Assembly (NCBI RefSeq): GCF_027497495.1
Contig: NZ_CP114205.1
Coordinates: forward strand, 4,774,001 to 4,838,000
Direction of reading: 5' to 3'
Origin: Streptomyces tubercidicus
GTDB lineage: Bacteria; Actinomycetota; Actinomycetes; Streptomycetales; Streptomycetaceae
DNA length: 64,000 nucleotides
Part shown: positions 32,346-40,650 of the stretch, piece by piece
Layout of the letters: each line of letters begins with the position of its first letter
Numbering within the stretch: the stretch's first letter is position 1
Notes under the pieces: generated by a model
What the model was told of the DNA's origin: nothing
The model's input: the letters and a program-made list of their open reading frames with translations, nothing else
Database searches by the model: none
Made by a program: the position numbers and the translations under genes

Positions 32346-32384
32346 GACGGGGCGGGGCGCCACACCACGGCGCCCCGCCCCGTC
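32346..32384 (-). terminator. 16-bp GC hairpin terminator downstream of the GntR gene
   Basis: GACGGGGCGGGGCGCC (32346-32361) and its perfect complement (32369-32384) enclose a 7-base loop. It lies 22 bases beyond the stop of the leftward GntR gene. It resembles the hairpin at 57881-57915 in its inner stem. Confidence 0.8.
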
Positions 32385-32405
32385 CCCGTACTCGTCCCCG
32401 CCCCC

Positions 32406-32801
32406 TCAGCCGTCCGGGTACCGGTCCTGGAGCACCGAGGTCACCAGTGCCTGGACGTCCTCCCGGTCCAGGCCCCCGGCGCGGGCGCGGTCCATCCAGG
32501 AGCGGAGTTCCTCGCGGAGCAGAGCGTCGGCGGCGGAGTCGGGGCGGGCGAGCGTACGGCTGACGAAGGTGCCGAGGCCGGGGCGTGGTTCGACCAGGCC
32601 CTCGCGTTCCAGTTCGCGGTAGGCCTTGAGGGTCGTATTGGGGTTGACCTTGGTCGTGGCGGCCACCTGGGCGGCGGTCGGCAGCCGGTCGCCCTCCACC
32701 AGGACGCCCAACCGAAGTGCCTGCTGGACCTGTTGCACGATCTGGAGGTAGGTGGCGACACCGCTGCGGCGGTCGATCCGGAACTCGACGACGCTCACCA
32801 C
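32406..32801 (-). CDS. GntR-family regulator, YtrA subfamily
   Basis: This short (131 aa) GntR protein consists of the winged helix (FRIDRRSGVATYLQIVQQVQ, GDRLPTAAQVAATTKVNPNT, LEREGLVEPRPGLGTFVS) and a two-helix C-terminal dimerisation arm, the hallmark of the YtrA subfamily. YtrA regulators usually repress an adjacent ABC transporter operon, as found here: the transporter genes lie directly upstream on the same strand. GAGAGG precedes the tandem GTG starts (32801 and 32798). Confidence 0.92.
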   Translation of the reverse strand: MVSVVEFRIDRRSGVATYLQIVQQVQQALRLGVLVEGDRLPTAAQVAATTKVNPNTTLKAYRELEREGLVEPRPGLGTFVSRTLARPDSAADALLREELRSWMDRARAGGLDREDVQALVTSVLQDRYPDG

Positions 32802-32973
32802 CTCTCTGTCTCTTCCGCCCGTGCCGTCCGGTGTGCCGCCGGGGCCGGGGCCGGGTTGCCCAACCGCTTGATGATCCGGTGGGGCGTGCCGGGTGTCAAA
32901 GCGCCGCCCGGGGCGCGCCCCGTACGGTATGGCCCCGGGGCCGGCTGCTCGTGTAAGGCGCCACGTGGCTGCC

Positions 32974-33007
32974 CGTTCACAGTGGCCGCCCGTTCACAGT
33001 GGCCGCC
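32974..33007. repeat. 17-bp perfect tandem repeat at the permease stop codon
   Basis: CGTTCACAGTGGCCGCC occurs twice head to tail (32974-32990, 32991-33007). The second copy contains the permease stop codon; the first is the same sequence just beyond the gene. It appears to be a recent duplication. Confidence 0.85.
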
Positions 33008-34043
33008 GGTGTGTCCGCCAGACGACGAACGCCAGCACCACGGCGGTCAGAGCCAGCAGGATCGCCGCGCCCAGCCACTGCATCCCGGCCATCTGCCCGT
33101 AATCGAAGTACTGGGTCACCCGGTTGACGATGCCCAGCTTGGCCCGGCATGCCTCGGCGCCGCTGTCGGTGCAGGTGCCGAAGCCGTAGAGCTTGCCGTC
33201 CGCGGTGGACACCCAGTCGTCCATCCGTACGGAGGCGAAGGGCAGGCTGGGGCCGTTGTCGGAGTCGTACGGGTAGGTGACGCTGCGCAGGGTGCCGAGC
33301 CGGGGGCGTATCTGCTCGGTCCAGACCACGTCGGTGACCACGGAGAGGGCGAGGGTGGCCGCCATGGCCGGGACCACCCGCTTGATCAGCATGCCGAGGG
33401 CGATACCGCAGGCGGTCAGGAACAGCGTCTTGGCGACCGGGACGGGGCCGGTGGTGTCGAAGGGGCCGTTCGTCAGCCAGTCGCCGCTCGCGGCCAGCCC
33501 GTGGGCCGGGGCCCACAGCCAGGTGAAGACCGCCGACAGCAGAGTGCTGCACAGCACCGCGACGGCCAGCGGCAGGCCGAGCGCGGCGGCGATCCAGCGG
33601 GTGCGGCTCACCGACTGGGTGGTGACCAGCCTGACGGTGCCGTGCTCCAGCTCGCCGGCGATCAGCGGTGCGCCGAGGAAGATGCCGGCCAGGACCGGCA
33701 GGCCCTGCAAGAAGGAGAGGTCGTTGCCGAACATCGGGCCGTAGCTGTTCTGGAACTCGGTGAGCAGCTCTCCGTCGGGGTCGGCGGTGGCGCGGTGGCT
33801 GTGCAGGAGGTCCTGTACGCCGATGCGCTGGCAGGCGAAGGTGATGCAGCCGACGACGGTGGCCAGCAGGGCGGCGCACAGGAGGGCGCGGTGCCGGCGC
33901 CAGACCAGCCAGGGCAGACCGTGCAGCAGGCCGCGGCGGCCGCCGGCCGTATCGGTGAGACCGTTCCCGTCGGCCGCGTCGGCTGTGTCGTCCGCGTCGG
34001 TGGTGCCGCCGGGTGTGCGGCCGGAGGTGTCGGTCGTCTTCAT
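32994..34043 (-). CDS. ABC transporter permease
   Basis: The 349-residue membrane subunit has a charged, Asp/Thr/Gly-rich cytoplasmic N-terminus (~35 residues) then about six hydrophobic segments (HRALLCAALLATVVGCITFA, LPVLAGIFLGAPLIAGELEH, AAALGLPLAVAVLCSTLLSA, and others). ELEHGTVRLVTTQSVSRTRW is typical of ABC2-type permeases in YtrA/GntR-controlled operons. A large extracytoplasmic loop with cysteines (GFGTCTDSGAEACRAK) lies before the last TM. Its ATG overlaps the ATPase stop by four bases. The substrate is unknown. Confidence 0.85.
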   Translation of the reverse strand: MKTTDTSGRTPGGTTDADDTADAADGNGLTDTAGGRRGLLHGLPWLVWRRHRALLCAALLATVVGCITFACQRIGVQDLLHSHRATADPDGELLTEFQNSYGPMFGNDLSFLQGLPVLAGIFLGAPLIAGELEHGTVRLVTTQSVSRTRWIAAALGLPLAVAVLCSTLLSAVFTWLWAPAHGLAASGDWLTNGPFDTTGPVPVAKTLFLTACGIALGMLIKRVVPAMAATLALSVVTDVVWTEQIRPRLGTLRSVTYPYDSDNGPSLPFASVRMDDWVSTADGKLYGFGTCTDSGAEACRAKLGIVNRVTQYFDYGQMAGMQWLGAAILLALTAVVLAFVVWRTHRRPL

Positions 34044-34969
34044 GCCGCGGTCTCCCGTGGCGCGTCGACGCGGGCCTCGTCCGCGATCAGGGTGGGGGCG
34101 TCGGGCGAGCGCAGATAGGCCAGCAGGACCTCCTCCATGCTCGGCGCCAGCACCTCCCAGCTGTCGGAGAGCGGCCCGCCGGTCCGGACCAGGGCGCTGA
34201 ACTGCCGCCCGCTGACCCGGGATTCGACCACGGTGTGGTGCCGGCGCAGCTCCTCGGGCACCCCGTCGTCCCCCTCGGCGACGCCCGTCACCAGCTGGTG
34301 CGCGGGGACCAGGTCCTCGGTCTGGCCGGCCATCCGCAGCCGGCCCTCGGCGAGGACGAGGAGGTAGTCACACATGACCTCCAGCTCGGAGAGCATGTGG
34401 GACGACATCAGGACGGTCGTGCCGTGTTCGGCGGCCTCGGCCATCAGCAGTCCGGACAGCTCGTTCCGGGCGAGCGGGTCGAGGTCGGACATCGGCTCGT
34501 CGAGCAGCAGCAGCTCGGGCCGCTTGCCGAAGGCGAGGGCGAAGGCGACGCGGGTGCGCTGGCCGCCCGAGAGGGTGCCGATACGGGCGCCGAACGGCAC
34601 ATTGCCGGAGCGGACGATCCGCTCGGCCAGCGCCTGGTCCCAGCGCGGGTTGAGCTCACGGCCCAGCCGCAGTGTCTCGGCCACCGTGAAGCGGGGGTAG
34701 AGCGGCTTGTCCTGGGCGAGGTAGGCGATCCGGGACAGCACGGCCGGGTCGGTGACCGGGACGCCGAACAGCTTCAGCGTGCCGGTGGTGGGCTGCACCA
34801 GCCGGGTCGCGGTGCCCAGGAAGGTGCTCTTGCCGGCGCCGTTGGGGCCGACGAGGGCGCAGATATGGCCCGCGGGGAGCCGGAAGGAGCAGTCTCGCAG
34901 TGCCCAGCCGCGGCCGTACTGCTTGCCCAGTCCTTCGGCCTCGATGGCCCATGGGCTCGGGTGACTCAC
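34040..34969 (-). CDS. ABC transporter ATP-binding protein
   Basis: The 309-residue ATPase has Walker A GPNGAGKSTFLG, Q-loop AYLAQDKPLY, signature LSGGQRTRVAFALAFGKRP, Walker B LLLLDEPMSDLDPLAR and the H-switch SSHMLSE. The C-terminal ~90 residues are extra and may contact the permease. GTG 34969 follows AAAGGGGGGAT; a more distant in-frame start at 35038 is less likely. It leads the operon ATPase-permease-GntR. Confidence 0.92.
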   Translation of the reverse strand: MSHPSPWAIEAEGLGKQYGRGWALRDCSFRLPAGHICALVGPNGAGKSTFLGTATRLVQPTTGTLKLFGVPVTDPAVLSRIAYLAQDKPLYPRFTVAETLRLGRELNPRWDQALAERIVRSGNVPFGARIGTLSGGQRTRVAFALAFGKRPELLLLDEPMSDLDPLARNELSGLLMAEAAEHGTTVLMSSHMLSELEVMCDYLLVLAEGRLRMAGQTEDLVPAHQLVTGVAEGDDGVPEELRRHHTVVESRVSGRQFSALVRTGGPLSDSWEVLAPSMEEVLLAYLRSPDAPTLIADEARVDAPRETAA

Positions 34970-35020
34970 CCGGATCCCCCCTTTAGCTAGTTGATTAGTG
35001 GAATGAGTATGGGGAGCGGT
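34970..35020 (-). promoter_or_regulatory. AT-rich promoter/operator region of the ABC operon
   Basis: The sequence around TAGCTAGTTGATTAGTGGAA is AT-rich compared with its flanks and contains the half-palindrome CTA-GTTGAT-TAG (34987-34998). It lies 18 bases before the ATPase start on the minus strand, where the YtrA-type regulator would bind. The exact operator is not resolved. Confidence 0.4.
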
Positions 35021-35079
35021 CCGGAGGCGTGTCAACAAGAGGGGGGCGAGGGTGTGGGGGCGGGGTGGCCCGGGAGGGC

Positions 35080-35151
35080 GGCCGCTCAGCGACGGCCCGG
35101 GGGCCGGCCGGGGGCCGACCGGGGGCCGGCCGGGGCCGGCCGCTCAGCGAC
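35080..35151. repeat. GC repeat flanked by a 14-bp direct repeat
   Basis: GGCCGCTCAGCGAC occurs at 35080-35093(94) and again at 35138-35151, where it covers the GNAT stop codon. Between them GGGGGCCGGCC units are repeated. It probably arose by duplication and may act as a terminator by forming a GC hairpin. Confidence 0.6.
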
Positions 35152-35647
35152 TCCGGGGCGCCTCGCCCCCGCTCACCAGCGATTTCGCCATGCAGCGGCT
35201 GTCGTCATACGTCCGGTACAGGCCGAACTTCTTGACCAGCGCATAGCCGGACGAGGCATAGAGCTCCAGCGCCTCGGGCTGCTTGATCCCGGTCTCCAGC
35301 ACCATGCGGGTGCGCCCCGCGGCCCGTGCGTCGGCCTCCAGGGCGGCAAGGATCCGCCGGGCCAGCCCCCGTCCGCGTGCCTCCGGGACCACGTACATCC
35401 GCTTGATCTCCGCGTCGCCGACCGCGTACCCCTCCGCGGCGTCCTCCTGCCGCCGCCATCCGCCGGTGGCCAGCGGGCGGCCGCCGTCGTAGGCGATCAG
35501 ATACGTGCCGTGCGGAGGGGTGAACATCTCCGGGGTGAGCGGGGTGATGTCGCCCTCGTCGCCGTAGCGCCGGGCGTACTCCTGCTGCACCAGAGCGTCG
35601 AGGGCGACCGCGTCGGGGTGGTCGTAGCGGGACGGGCGTATCTCCAT
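35144..35647 (-). CDS. GNAT-family N-acetyltransferase
   Basis: The 167-residue acetyltransferase has the acetyl-CoA loop MYVVPEARGRGLARRILAAL (R/Q-x-x-G-x-G/A as RGRGLA), LIAYDGGRPLATGG, and ETGIKQPEALELYASSGY near the C-terminus. The acceptor is unknown. The ATG at 35645-35647 has no good ribosome-binding site, suggesting a short or absent leader. It is divergent from the exonuclease III gene with 67 bases between them. Confidence 0.88.
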   Translation of the reverse strand: MEIRPSRYDHPDAVALDALVQQEYARRYGDEGDITPLTPEMFTPPHGTYLIAYDGGRPLATGGWRRQEDAAEGYAVGDAEIKRMYVVPEARGRGLARRILAALEADARAAGRTRMVLETGIKQPEALELYASSGYALVKKFGLYRTYDDSRCMAKSLVSGGEAPRSR

Positions 35648-35714
35648 TCCAGAAAGCGTACGGGGGGCCGGGTGCCCGGCGCGATGAGGTTCCAGGGGTG
35701 GGTATCGTGCCCGG

Positions 35715-36518
35715 ATGCTCACCGTGACCTCTGTGAATGTGAACGGGCTGCGCGCCGCGGCCAAGAAGGGCTTTGTCCCGTGGCTGGCGGAGACCGGGGC
35801 GGATGTGGTGTGCCTCCAGGAGGTACGGGCCGAGGCCGCCCAGCTTCCGGAGGAGGTGCGGGAGCCCGCGGGCTGGTACACCGTGCACGCCCCGGCGGCC
35901 GCCAAGGGCCGGGCCGGCGTCTCCCTCTACACCCGGCGGGAGCCGGACCGCGTCCAGGTCGGCTTCGGCTCGGCGGAATTCGACAGCAGCGGCCGCTATG
36001 CCGAGGTGGATCTGCCCGGTGTGACCGTCGCCAGCCTCTATCTGCCCTCCGGTGAGGTCGGCACGGAGCGGCAGGACGAGAAGGAACGCTTCATGGCGGA
36101 GTTCCTGCCGTACCTCGTCGAGCTGCGCAAGCGGTCCGCGGCGGACGGCCGTGAGGTGGTGGTGTGCGGCGACTGGAACATCGCGCACCAGGAGGCCGAC
36201 CTGAAGAACTGGAAGGCCAACCGGAAGAACGCCGGCTTCCTCCCGGAGGAGCGCGCCTGGCTGACCGACGTCCTGGACGAGACCCGCGGCGGCTACGTGG
36301 ACGTCGTCCGCGCCCTGCACCCGGACACCGAGGGCCCGTACTCCTGGTGGTCCTACCGCGGCCGCGCCTTCGACAACGACGCGGGCTGGCGCATCGACTA
36401 CGCCATGGCCACCCCCGGCCTCGCCGCACGCGCGACGAAGGCGTATGTGGAGCGGGCGGCCAGCCATGACCAGCGGTGGTCGGACCATGCGCCGGTGACG
36501 GTGGTCTTCGAGCGGTAG
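35715..36518 (+). CDS. xth: Exodeoxyribonuclease III (AP endonuclease)
   Basis: ExoIII incises at abasic sites and trims 3' blocking groups in base-excision repair. The 267-residue protein has SVNVNGLRAAAKKGF, CLQEVRAEAAQL (metal Glu), LYLPSGEVG, VVCGDWNIAHQEADLKNWK, GWRIDYAMATP and the late SDHAPV histidine site, all family hallmarks. The ATG at 35715 is close to the expected promoter; the transcript may be leaderless. Confidence 0.95.
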   Translation: MLTVTSVNVNGLRAAAKKGFVPWLAETGADVVCLQEVRAEAAQLPEEVREPAGWYTVHAPAAAKGRAGVSLYTRREPDRVQVGFGSAEFDSSGRYAEVDLPGVTVASLYLPSGEVGTERQDEKERFMAEFLPYLVELRKRSAADGREVVVCGDWNIAHQEADLKNWKANRKNAGFLPEERAWLTDVLDETRGGYVDVVRALHPDTEGPYSWWSYRGRAFDNDAGWRIDYAMATPGLAARATKAYVERAASHDQRWSDHAPVTVVFER

Positions 36519-36728
36519 CTCGCACCAGGGCGCCCCGTCCGGCTGTGGTGCTCGCCGCCGCTGGACGGGACCGCAAGAGGTGCTTGGGCTTCCCGGGCCC
36601 AAGGGGGTTTGCCCTCACGGCCTGGGCAGCACCCCGGACGGGGGCGGACCGGGGCGAGAGCCCCGAGCCCGTCAGCTCGGACCGGGCGCGTCTGCCCGCG
36701 CTCCAGGCTTGTCCGGCCGGGGTCCTCA

Positions 36729-37616
36729 CACGACCCCGCCTACCTGTCCCGGGTGCTGAGCGGCAAGCAGCAGCCGTCGCCCAAGCTGGCCGGGTCGCTC
36801 GACGATCTGCTCAAGACCGGGGGAGCGCTGGCCGGAACCCTGCTCGACACTGACGACCGCTCTCGGGTGACCCGCAGTGTGGCCAACCCCTCCCGGCTGG
36901 ACGCGGGGACCGTGGACGCACTGGCCGGGGTCCTCGCCGCGTACCGGCGGCTGGATGACACGGTCAAGCCCCAGTCGGTACTTCCGGCCACCCTGACACA
37001 GATGAACGAGGTGACCCACCTGCTGAAGGCCGCCCGGGGGCCACAACGCGACCGGCTGGCGGAAGTCGCCTCCGAGTTCGTCCAGTTCGGCGGATGGATG
37101 CTCGCCCAATTACGCCAGGACGCCAAGGCGGTGCACCTGCTGAACGACGCGGTGGAGCTGGCGGACGAGGTGGGCAACGGCACGCTGGCCGCGCAGGCGC
37201 TCAACTTCAAGGGGTATATCGCACGCCGGCAGGGCCGACCGCGCGGGGTTGCCCGCTGGTACTCCGCTGCCGCCTACACCCTGGGCGCCCACCCCGCTCA
37301 GCGTCTCGGGGACATGCTCCAGGCAGCAGCAGGCATGGCGGAGTCGGGGGAGAGAGACGATGCCCTCCGCTTGGTTGAGAACGCGGAGAGGCTGACGGCC
37401 GCTGCCGCCGAACTGCCGCCCCCGGAGACGGCCTACTGGCTCACGCCCGAGTTCAACCGCCTGAACATGGGGCTGGCGAACCTGGGACTTGCCCGGTACA
37501 CGGATGCCATGGACCACATCACGGCGGGGCTTGCAGGGCTGCCTGATGAACTTCGTGACGCACCGTGGACCTGGGAGCACCGCGACGCGCGGCAAAGGGC
37601 AGTGGCGGCGCGGTAA
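36729..37616 (+). pseudogene. XRE-type regulator with lost N-terminal half of its HTH
   Basis: The frame from about 36729 reads HDPAYLSRVLSGKQQPSPKL, the recognition-helix end of an XRE helix-turn-helix, then the large Streptomyces regulator tail: GTVDALAGVLAAYRRLDDTV, EVASEFVQFGGWMLAQLRQD, AAQALNFKGYIARRQGRPRG, YWLTPEFNRLNMGLANLGL. Upstream codons give an unrelated Pro/Arg-rich peptide without a start or ribosome-binding site, so the first part of the DNA-binding domain is missing. One TTA codon (37110-37112) remains in frame. Probably non-functional, unless an unusual start restores a partial protein. Confidence 0.6.
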
Positions 37617-37829
37617 CCCGTACTGCGAGGGGTCCCCCGCCCCAGCGGACGGTCTCTCCGCGCCCTTCTCGTCGCCGTTCCCGGCCGCGCCTCGCGTTCG
37701 CACGCGCTCGGCCCGGTCGGGGATTGCAATTCCGCTTGCGGTGTCCAGTTCTGGTCGCAGGGAATTCATGAGGTGGTCCGACGCAAGGGATATCTCGGGG
37801 ACTTTTGTGCTGTGGTGGGTGGTATGGGG

Positions 37830-37860
37830 AACGGCCCGCCGGGTGGTCCGGCGGGCCGTT
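37830..37860 (-). terminator. 13-bp hairpin terminator of the secreted-protein gene
   Basis: AACGGCCCGCCGG (37830-37842) and its exact complement (37848-37860) enclose a GTGGT loop. It lies 36 bases beyond the stop of the leftward secreted-protein gene. Confidence 0.8.
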
Positions 37861-37895
37861 GTGAGGGGAGGTGGGTCAGTGGTGCGACCGGGGGC

Positions 37896-38408
37896 TCAGG
37901 AGACGCGGGAGAACTTCACGTAGCCGCCGTTGTCGGGGCGCTCCCAGATGCCGCGGAAGGCCCAGTTGATGTAGCCGCCGTCGCCCTTGTTCGTGAACTC
38001 GCCGTCCTCGAAGACCCAGATGCCGTAGACGACACCGTCGTAGGTGGCGGTGCCGAACGACTTCACGCCGTTGAAGTGGTCCTCGTACGGCTGGCTCAGG
38101 TTGTGCACCATGACGTTGTACTTGCCGCCGGCCGCGTAGAACGCCGACTCCATGAAGCTCTTGACGAAGCCCTCGCGGTTCTGGGCGGTCTTGATCGACG
38201 CCTCGATCTTGTTGGCGATGCCCAGAACGTCGACGTTGAGGTTGAGGTTCGCGTTGGCGCCGACGCTGACGGGCGACTCGCCCGCGGCCGCGGCGGCGGC
38301 CACCGGCGTGGCCGAGGCGGTCGCGGGGAAGGCCACGGCGGTGCCGGTCAGCGCCGCGCACAGGGCGGCTGCGGCGAGGCTCTTCTTCACGAGGTTCTTC
38401 CGGGACAT
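37896..38408 (-). CDS. Small secreted protein of unknown function
   Basis: The 170-residue precursor has a clear signal peptide (KKSLAAAALCAALTGTAVAF, cut near ASA/TP). The mature part is hydrophilic with SVGANANLNLNVDVLGIANK, a helical IEASIKTAQNREGF, and a beta-rich Gly/Tyr-containing end (TYDGVVYGIWVFEDGEF, GYINWAFRGIWERPDNGG). I do not recognise a characterised family; similar Streptomyces proteins are sometimes labelled stress proteins. GGAGG precedes the ATG at optimal spacing, so it is probably abundant. Divergent from the second SARP gene. Confidence 0.8.
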   Translation of the reverse strand: MSRKNLVKKSLAAAALCAALTGTAVAFPATASATPVAAAAAAGESPVSVGANANLNLNVDVLGIANKIEASIKTAQNREGFVKSFMESAFYAAGGKYNVMVHNLSQPYEDHFNGVKSFGTATYDGVVYGIWVFEDGEFTNKGDGGYINWAFRGIWERPDNGGYVKFSRVS

Positions 38409-38735
38409 GGTTTTCCTCCATGTGTAGGGGGTGGCAGACCTCCCCGTCCCCGGTGCGGTTGCGGGGGCGGAGAGGCGGCCCGGGGCAGCCGCTTGGGAAT
38501 GCCACTGCGCCGGTGCGGAAACGATCATTCGCGGCCCGGCTCATGATCCGCTCACGACGTGATCACGGAGTCCGTCAACGGCCCGTGTTTAAGTGACTTT
38601 TCGTCAATTCGCTGACTGTGTCCATATAGTGAGAGCGAATGAGGGAAACGGAACCCTGTGTTCCTATCGGTGGTCTTCCTGGAAAAAGGGGCGGTTTGCC
38701 GTGCGTCCACCGGCGGCATGAACTCGAAGGTCACA
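38409..38735. promoter_or_regulatory. Divergent promoter region upstream of the second SARP gene
   Basis: 327 bases without a gene. A relatively AT-rich part (about 38585-38640) contains TATAGT (38625-38630) as a candidate rightward -10. No convincing direct repeats of the SARP-operator type are seen. In-frame starts upstream of the chosen SARP start (GTG 38658, ATG 38718) could extend that gene into this region. Confidence 0.4.
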
Positions 38736-40619
38736 ATGGTTCAGTTGCGGCTACTAGGGCCAGTTGAAATTGAAGTGAACAGTGGGCGACTGCTGAGTTT
38801 GGGAACCGGCCGGCTGCGCAGTGTGGCGGCGATTCTGATCAGCGAGGTCAACCAGGTGATCACGGTGAGCAGAATGATCGACCTGGCCTGGGACGGGGAC
38901 CCGCCGGCCAGGGCGAGAGGCGTGGTCCACAACCATGTGCACCGTCTGCGGCGGCTGCTGGTCGGCCAGGCCGAAATCGCCACCCGTGGCCAGGGGTATG
39001 TGCTGCTCGCCGATCCGTGCGCGGTGGACGTCCACCGGTTCCGGTATCTGGTGTCCGGCGCCCATGAGGACGAGCCGCGGACCGCCGTCGCCAAACTGCG
39101 CCAGGCACTCGGGCTGTGGCGGGGCGAGGCGCTGGCGGATGTGCCCGGTGAGCGGGTGCGGCGGACGCTGGGCGTCGGACTGACGCAGGCGAGGGTGGCG
39201 GCGTTGCAGGAGCTCGGCTCCAGGCTGTTGATGCTGGGCCGCTACGGGGAGTTGATCACGGAGCTGACCGCCTGGCTCGCGGAGCACCCCCTGCACGAGG
39301 AGCTGACCGCGCTCCTGATGCGCGCGCTCCAGGCCAGCGGCAGACAGGCGGAAGCCCTCGACCACTACCACCGCACCAGACGCCATCTGGAGGAGCAGAT
39401 GGGCATCGACCCCGGCCCGTCGCTCAATGCGACCTATCTGGCGGTGCTCAGCGGGAAGCCAGTGATCGCCCCGCCCGTGTCCACCCCGACCGTCGTCACC
39501 CCGACCCACACCGCTCCCGGCGTCCGCTCCGGTCCGGGCGTCGCCCCGCCCCCGCCCCGGCCCGCCCAACTCCCGCCCCGTATAGCCGACTTCTGCGGAC
39601 GGGTACGGGAGATCGCCGCGCTGGACCAGAAGCTGGACCGGTTGCCGCGGCCGGACTGTGTGGTGCTCGCGGGCGGCGGCGGGGCCGGCAAGACCACGCT
39701 GGCGGTGCACTGGGCGCACCGCCACAAGGCGGAGTTCCGCGACGGGCAACTCTTCGCCGATCTACGGGGGTTCGAGCGTCCTCCGATGCGGCCCGACACT
39801 GTGCTGGGGATGTTCCTGCGGGCCCTGGGGGTGCCCGAGGCGCGGATACCCGACGGTCTGGCGGAGCGCTCGGCGCTCTACCGTGCGCTGCTCGCCGGGC
39901 GGCGGATGCTCGTGGTGCTGGACAACGCCGGCACGGCGGAACAGGTGCGCCCGCTGCTGCCCGCGACGCCGGGCTGTCTGGCCGTGGTGACCAGCCGGCG
40001 GCGGCTGAGCGGGCTGGTGGTCCGGGACGGTGCGGCCCTGGTCACGGTGGGGCCGTTCGCCGCGGACGACGCCCTGGAGCTGTTGGGCAACGTACTGGGC
40101 CCGGCGCGCCTCGCGGCGGACCCGGCGGCCGCCCGGGAGCTCGTCGAGCGGTGCGACAGGCTGCCGCTGGCCCTGCGGATCGCCGCGGCCCGGCTGATGG
40201 CGCACCCCGACTGGTCACTGGGCTGCTGGACCGGGAAGCTGGCCGACGAGCGCCGCCGGCTCCAGGAACTGTCCGCGCATGACGCCGACCTGGCGGTGGA
40301 GGCCTGCCTCTATCTCAGCTACCGCGCGCTGTCGAGCGGGGCGGCCCGGCTGTTCCGCCTCCTCGGGCTCCACCCCGGCCCGGACGTGGACCTGCCCGCC
40401 GCCGCGGCCCTGGCCGGCCGCGATCCCGAACGCACCCACCGCCACCTCGCCGAACTGACCGACGCGCACCTGGTCGAGGAGCATGTGCAGGGGCACTACG
40501 TACGGACCGAGCTGGTGCGCATCTACGCCGCGCAGCGCGTCGCGTCCGAGGAGACCCCGGCCGACCGGGACCTCGCCCGGGAGCGGCTGCGGGATCAGGC
40601 GGCGCGGTACCGGCCGTGA
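38736..40619 (+). CDS. SARP-family regulator with NB-ARC domain, no TPR
   Basis: The ~627-residue protein has the SARP winged helix (VQLRLLGPVEIEVNSGRLLS), the BTAD domain (RYLVSGAHEDEPRTAVAKLR, GMGIDPG-like end), a Pro-rich linker and an NB-ARC module with P-loop AGGGGAGKTTLAVHWAHRH near residue 312, MLVVLDNAGTAEQVRPLLP and LPLALRIAAARL. It stops after the winged-helix part of NB-ARC (YVRTELVRIYAAQRVASEE), so the TPR sensor domain of the AfsR class is absent. ATG 38736 is preferred because GAAGG lies five bases upstream. It contains no TTA codon that I could find. Its target is unknown. Confidence 0.88.
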   Translation: MVQLRLLGPVEIEVNSGRLLSLGTGRLRSVAAILISEVNQVITVSRMIDLAWDGDPPARARGVVHNHVHRLRRLLVGQAEIATRGQGYVLLADPCAVDVHRFRYLVSGAHEDEPRTAVAKLRQALGLWRGEALADVPGERVRRTLGVGLTQARVAALQELGSRLLMLGRYGELITELTAWLAEHPLHEELTALLMRALQASGRQAEALDHYHRTRRHLEEQMGIDPGPSLNATYLAVLSGKPVIAPPVSTPTVVTPTHTAPGVRSGPGVAPPPPRPAQLPPRIADFCGRVREIAALDQKLDRLPRPDCVVLAGGGGAGKTTLAVHWAHRHKAEFRDGQLFADLRGFERPPMRPDTVLGMFLRALGVPEARIPDGLAERSALYRALLAGRRMLVVLDNAGTAEQVRPLLPATPGCLAVVTSRRRLSGLVVRDGAALVTVGPFAADDALELLGNVLGPARLAADPAAARELVERCDRLPLALRIAAARLMAHPDWSLGCWTGKLADERRRLQELSAHDADLAVEACLYLSYRALSSGAARLFRLLGLHPGPDVDLPAAAALAGRDPERTHRHLAELTDAHLVEEHVQGHYVRTELVRIYAAQRVASEETPADRDLARERLRDQAARYRP

Positions 40620-40650
40620 CGGTACGAGGCCGTCCCCCGGCGGCCCGCGG

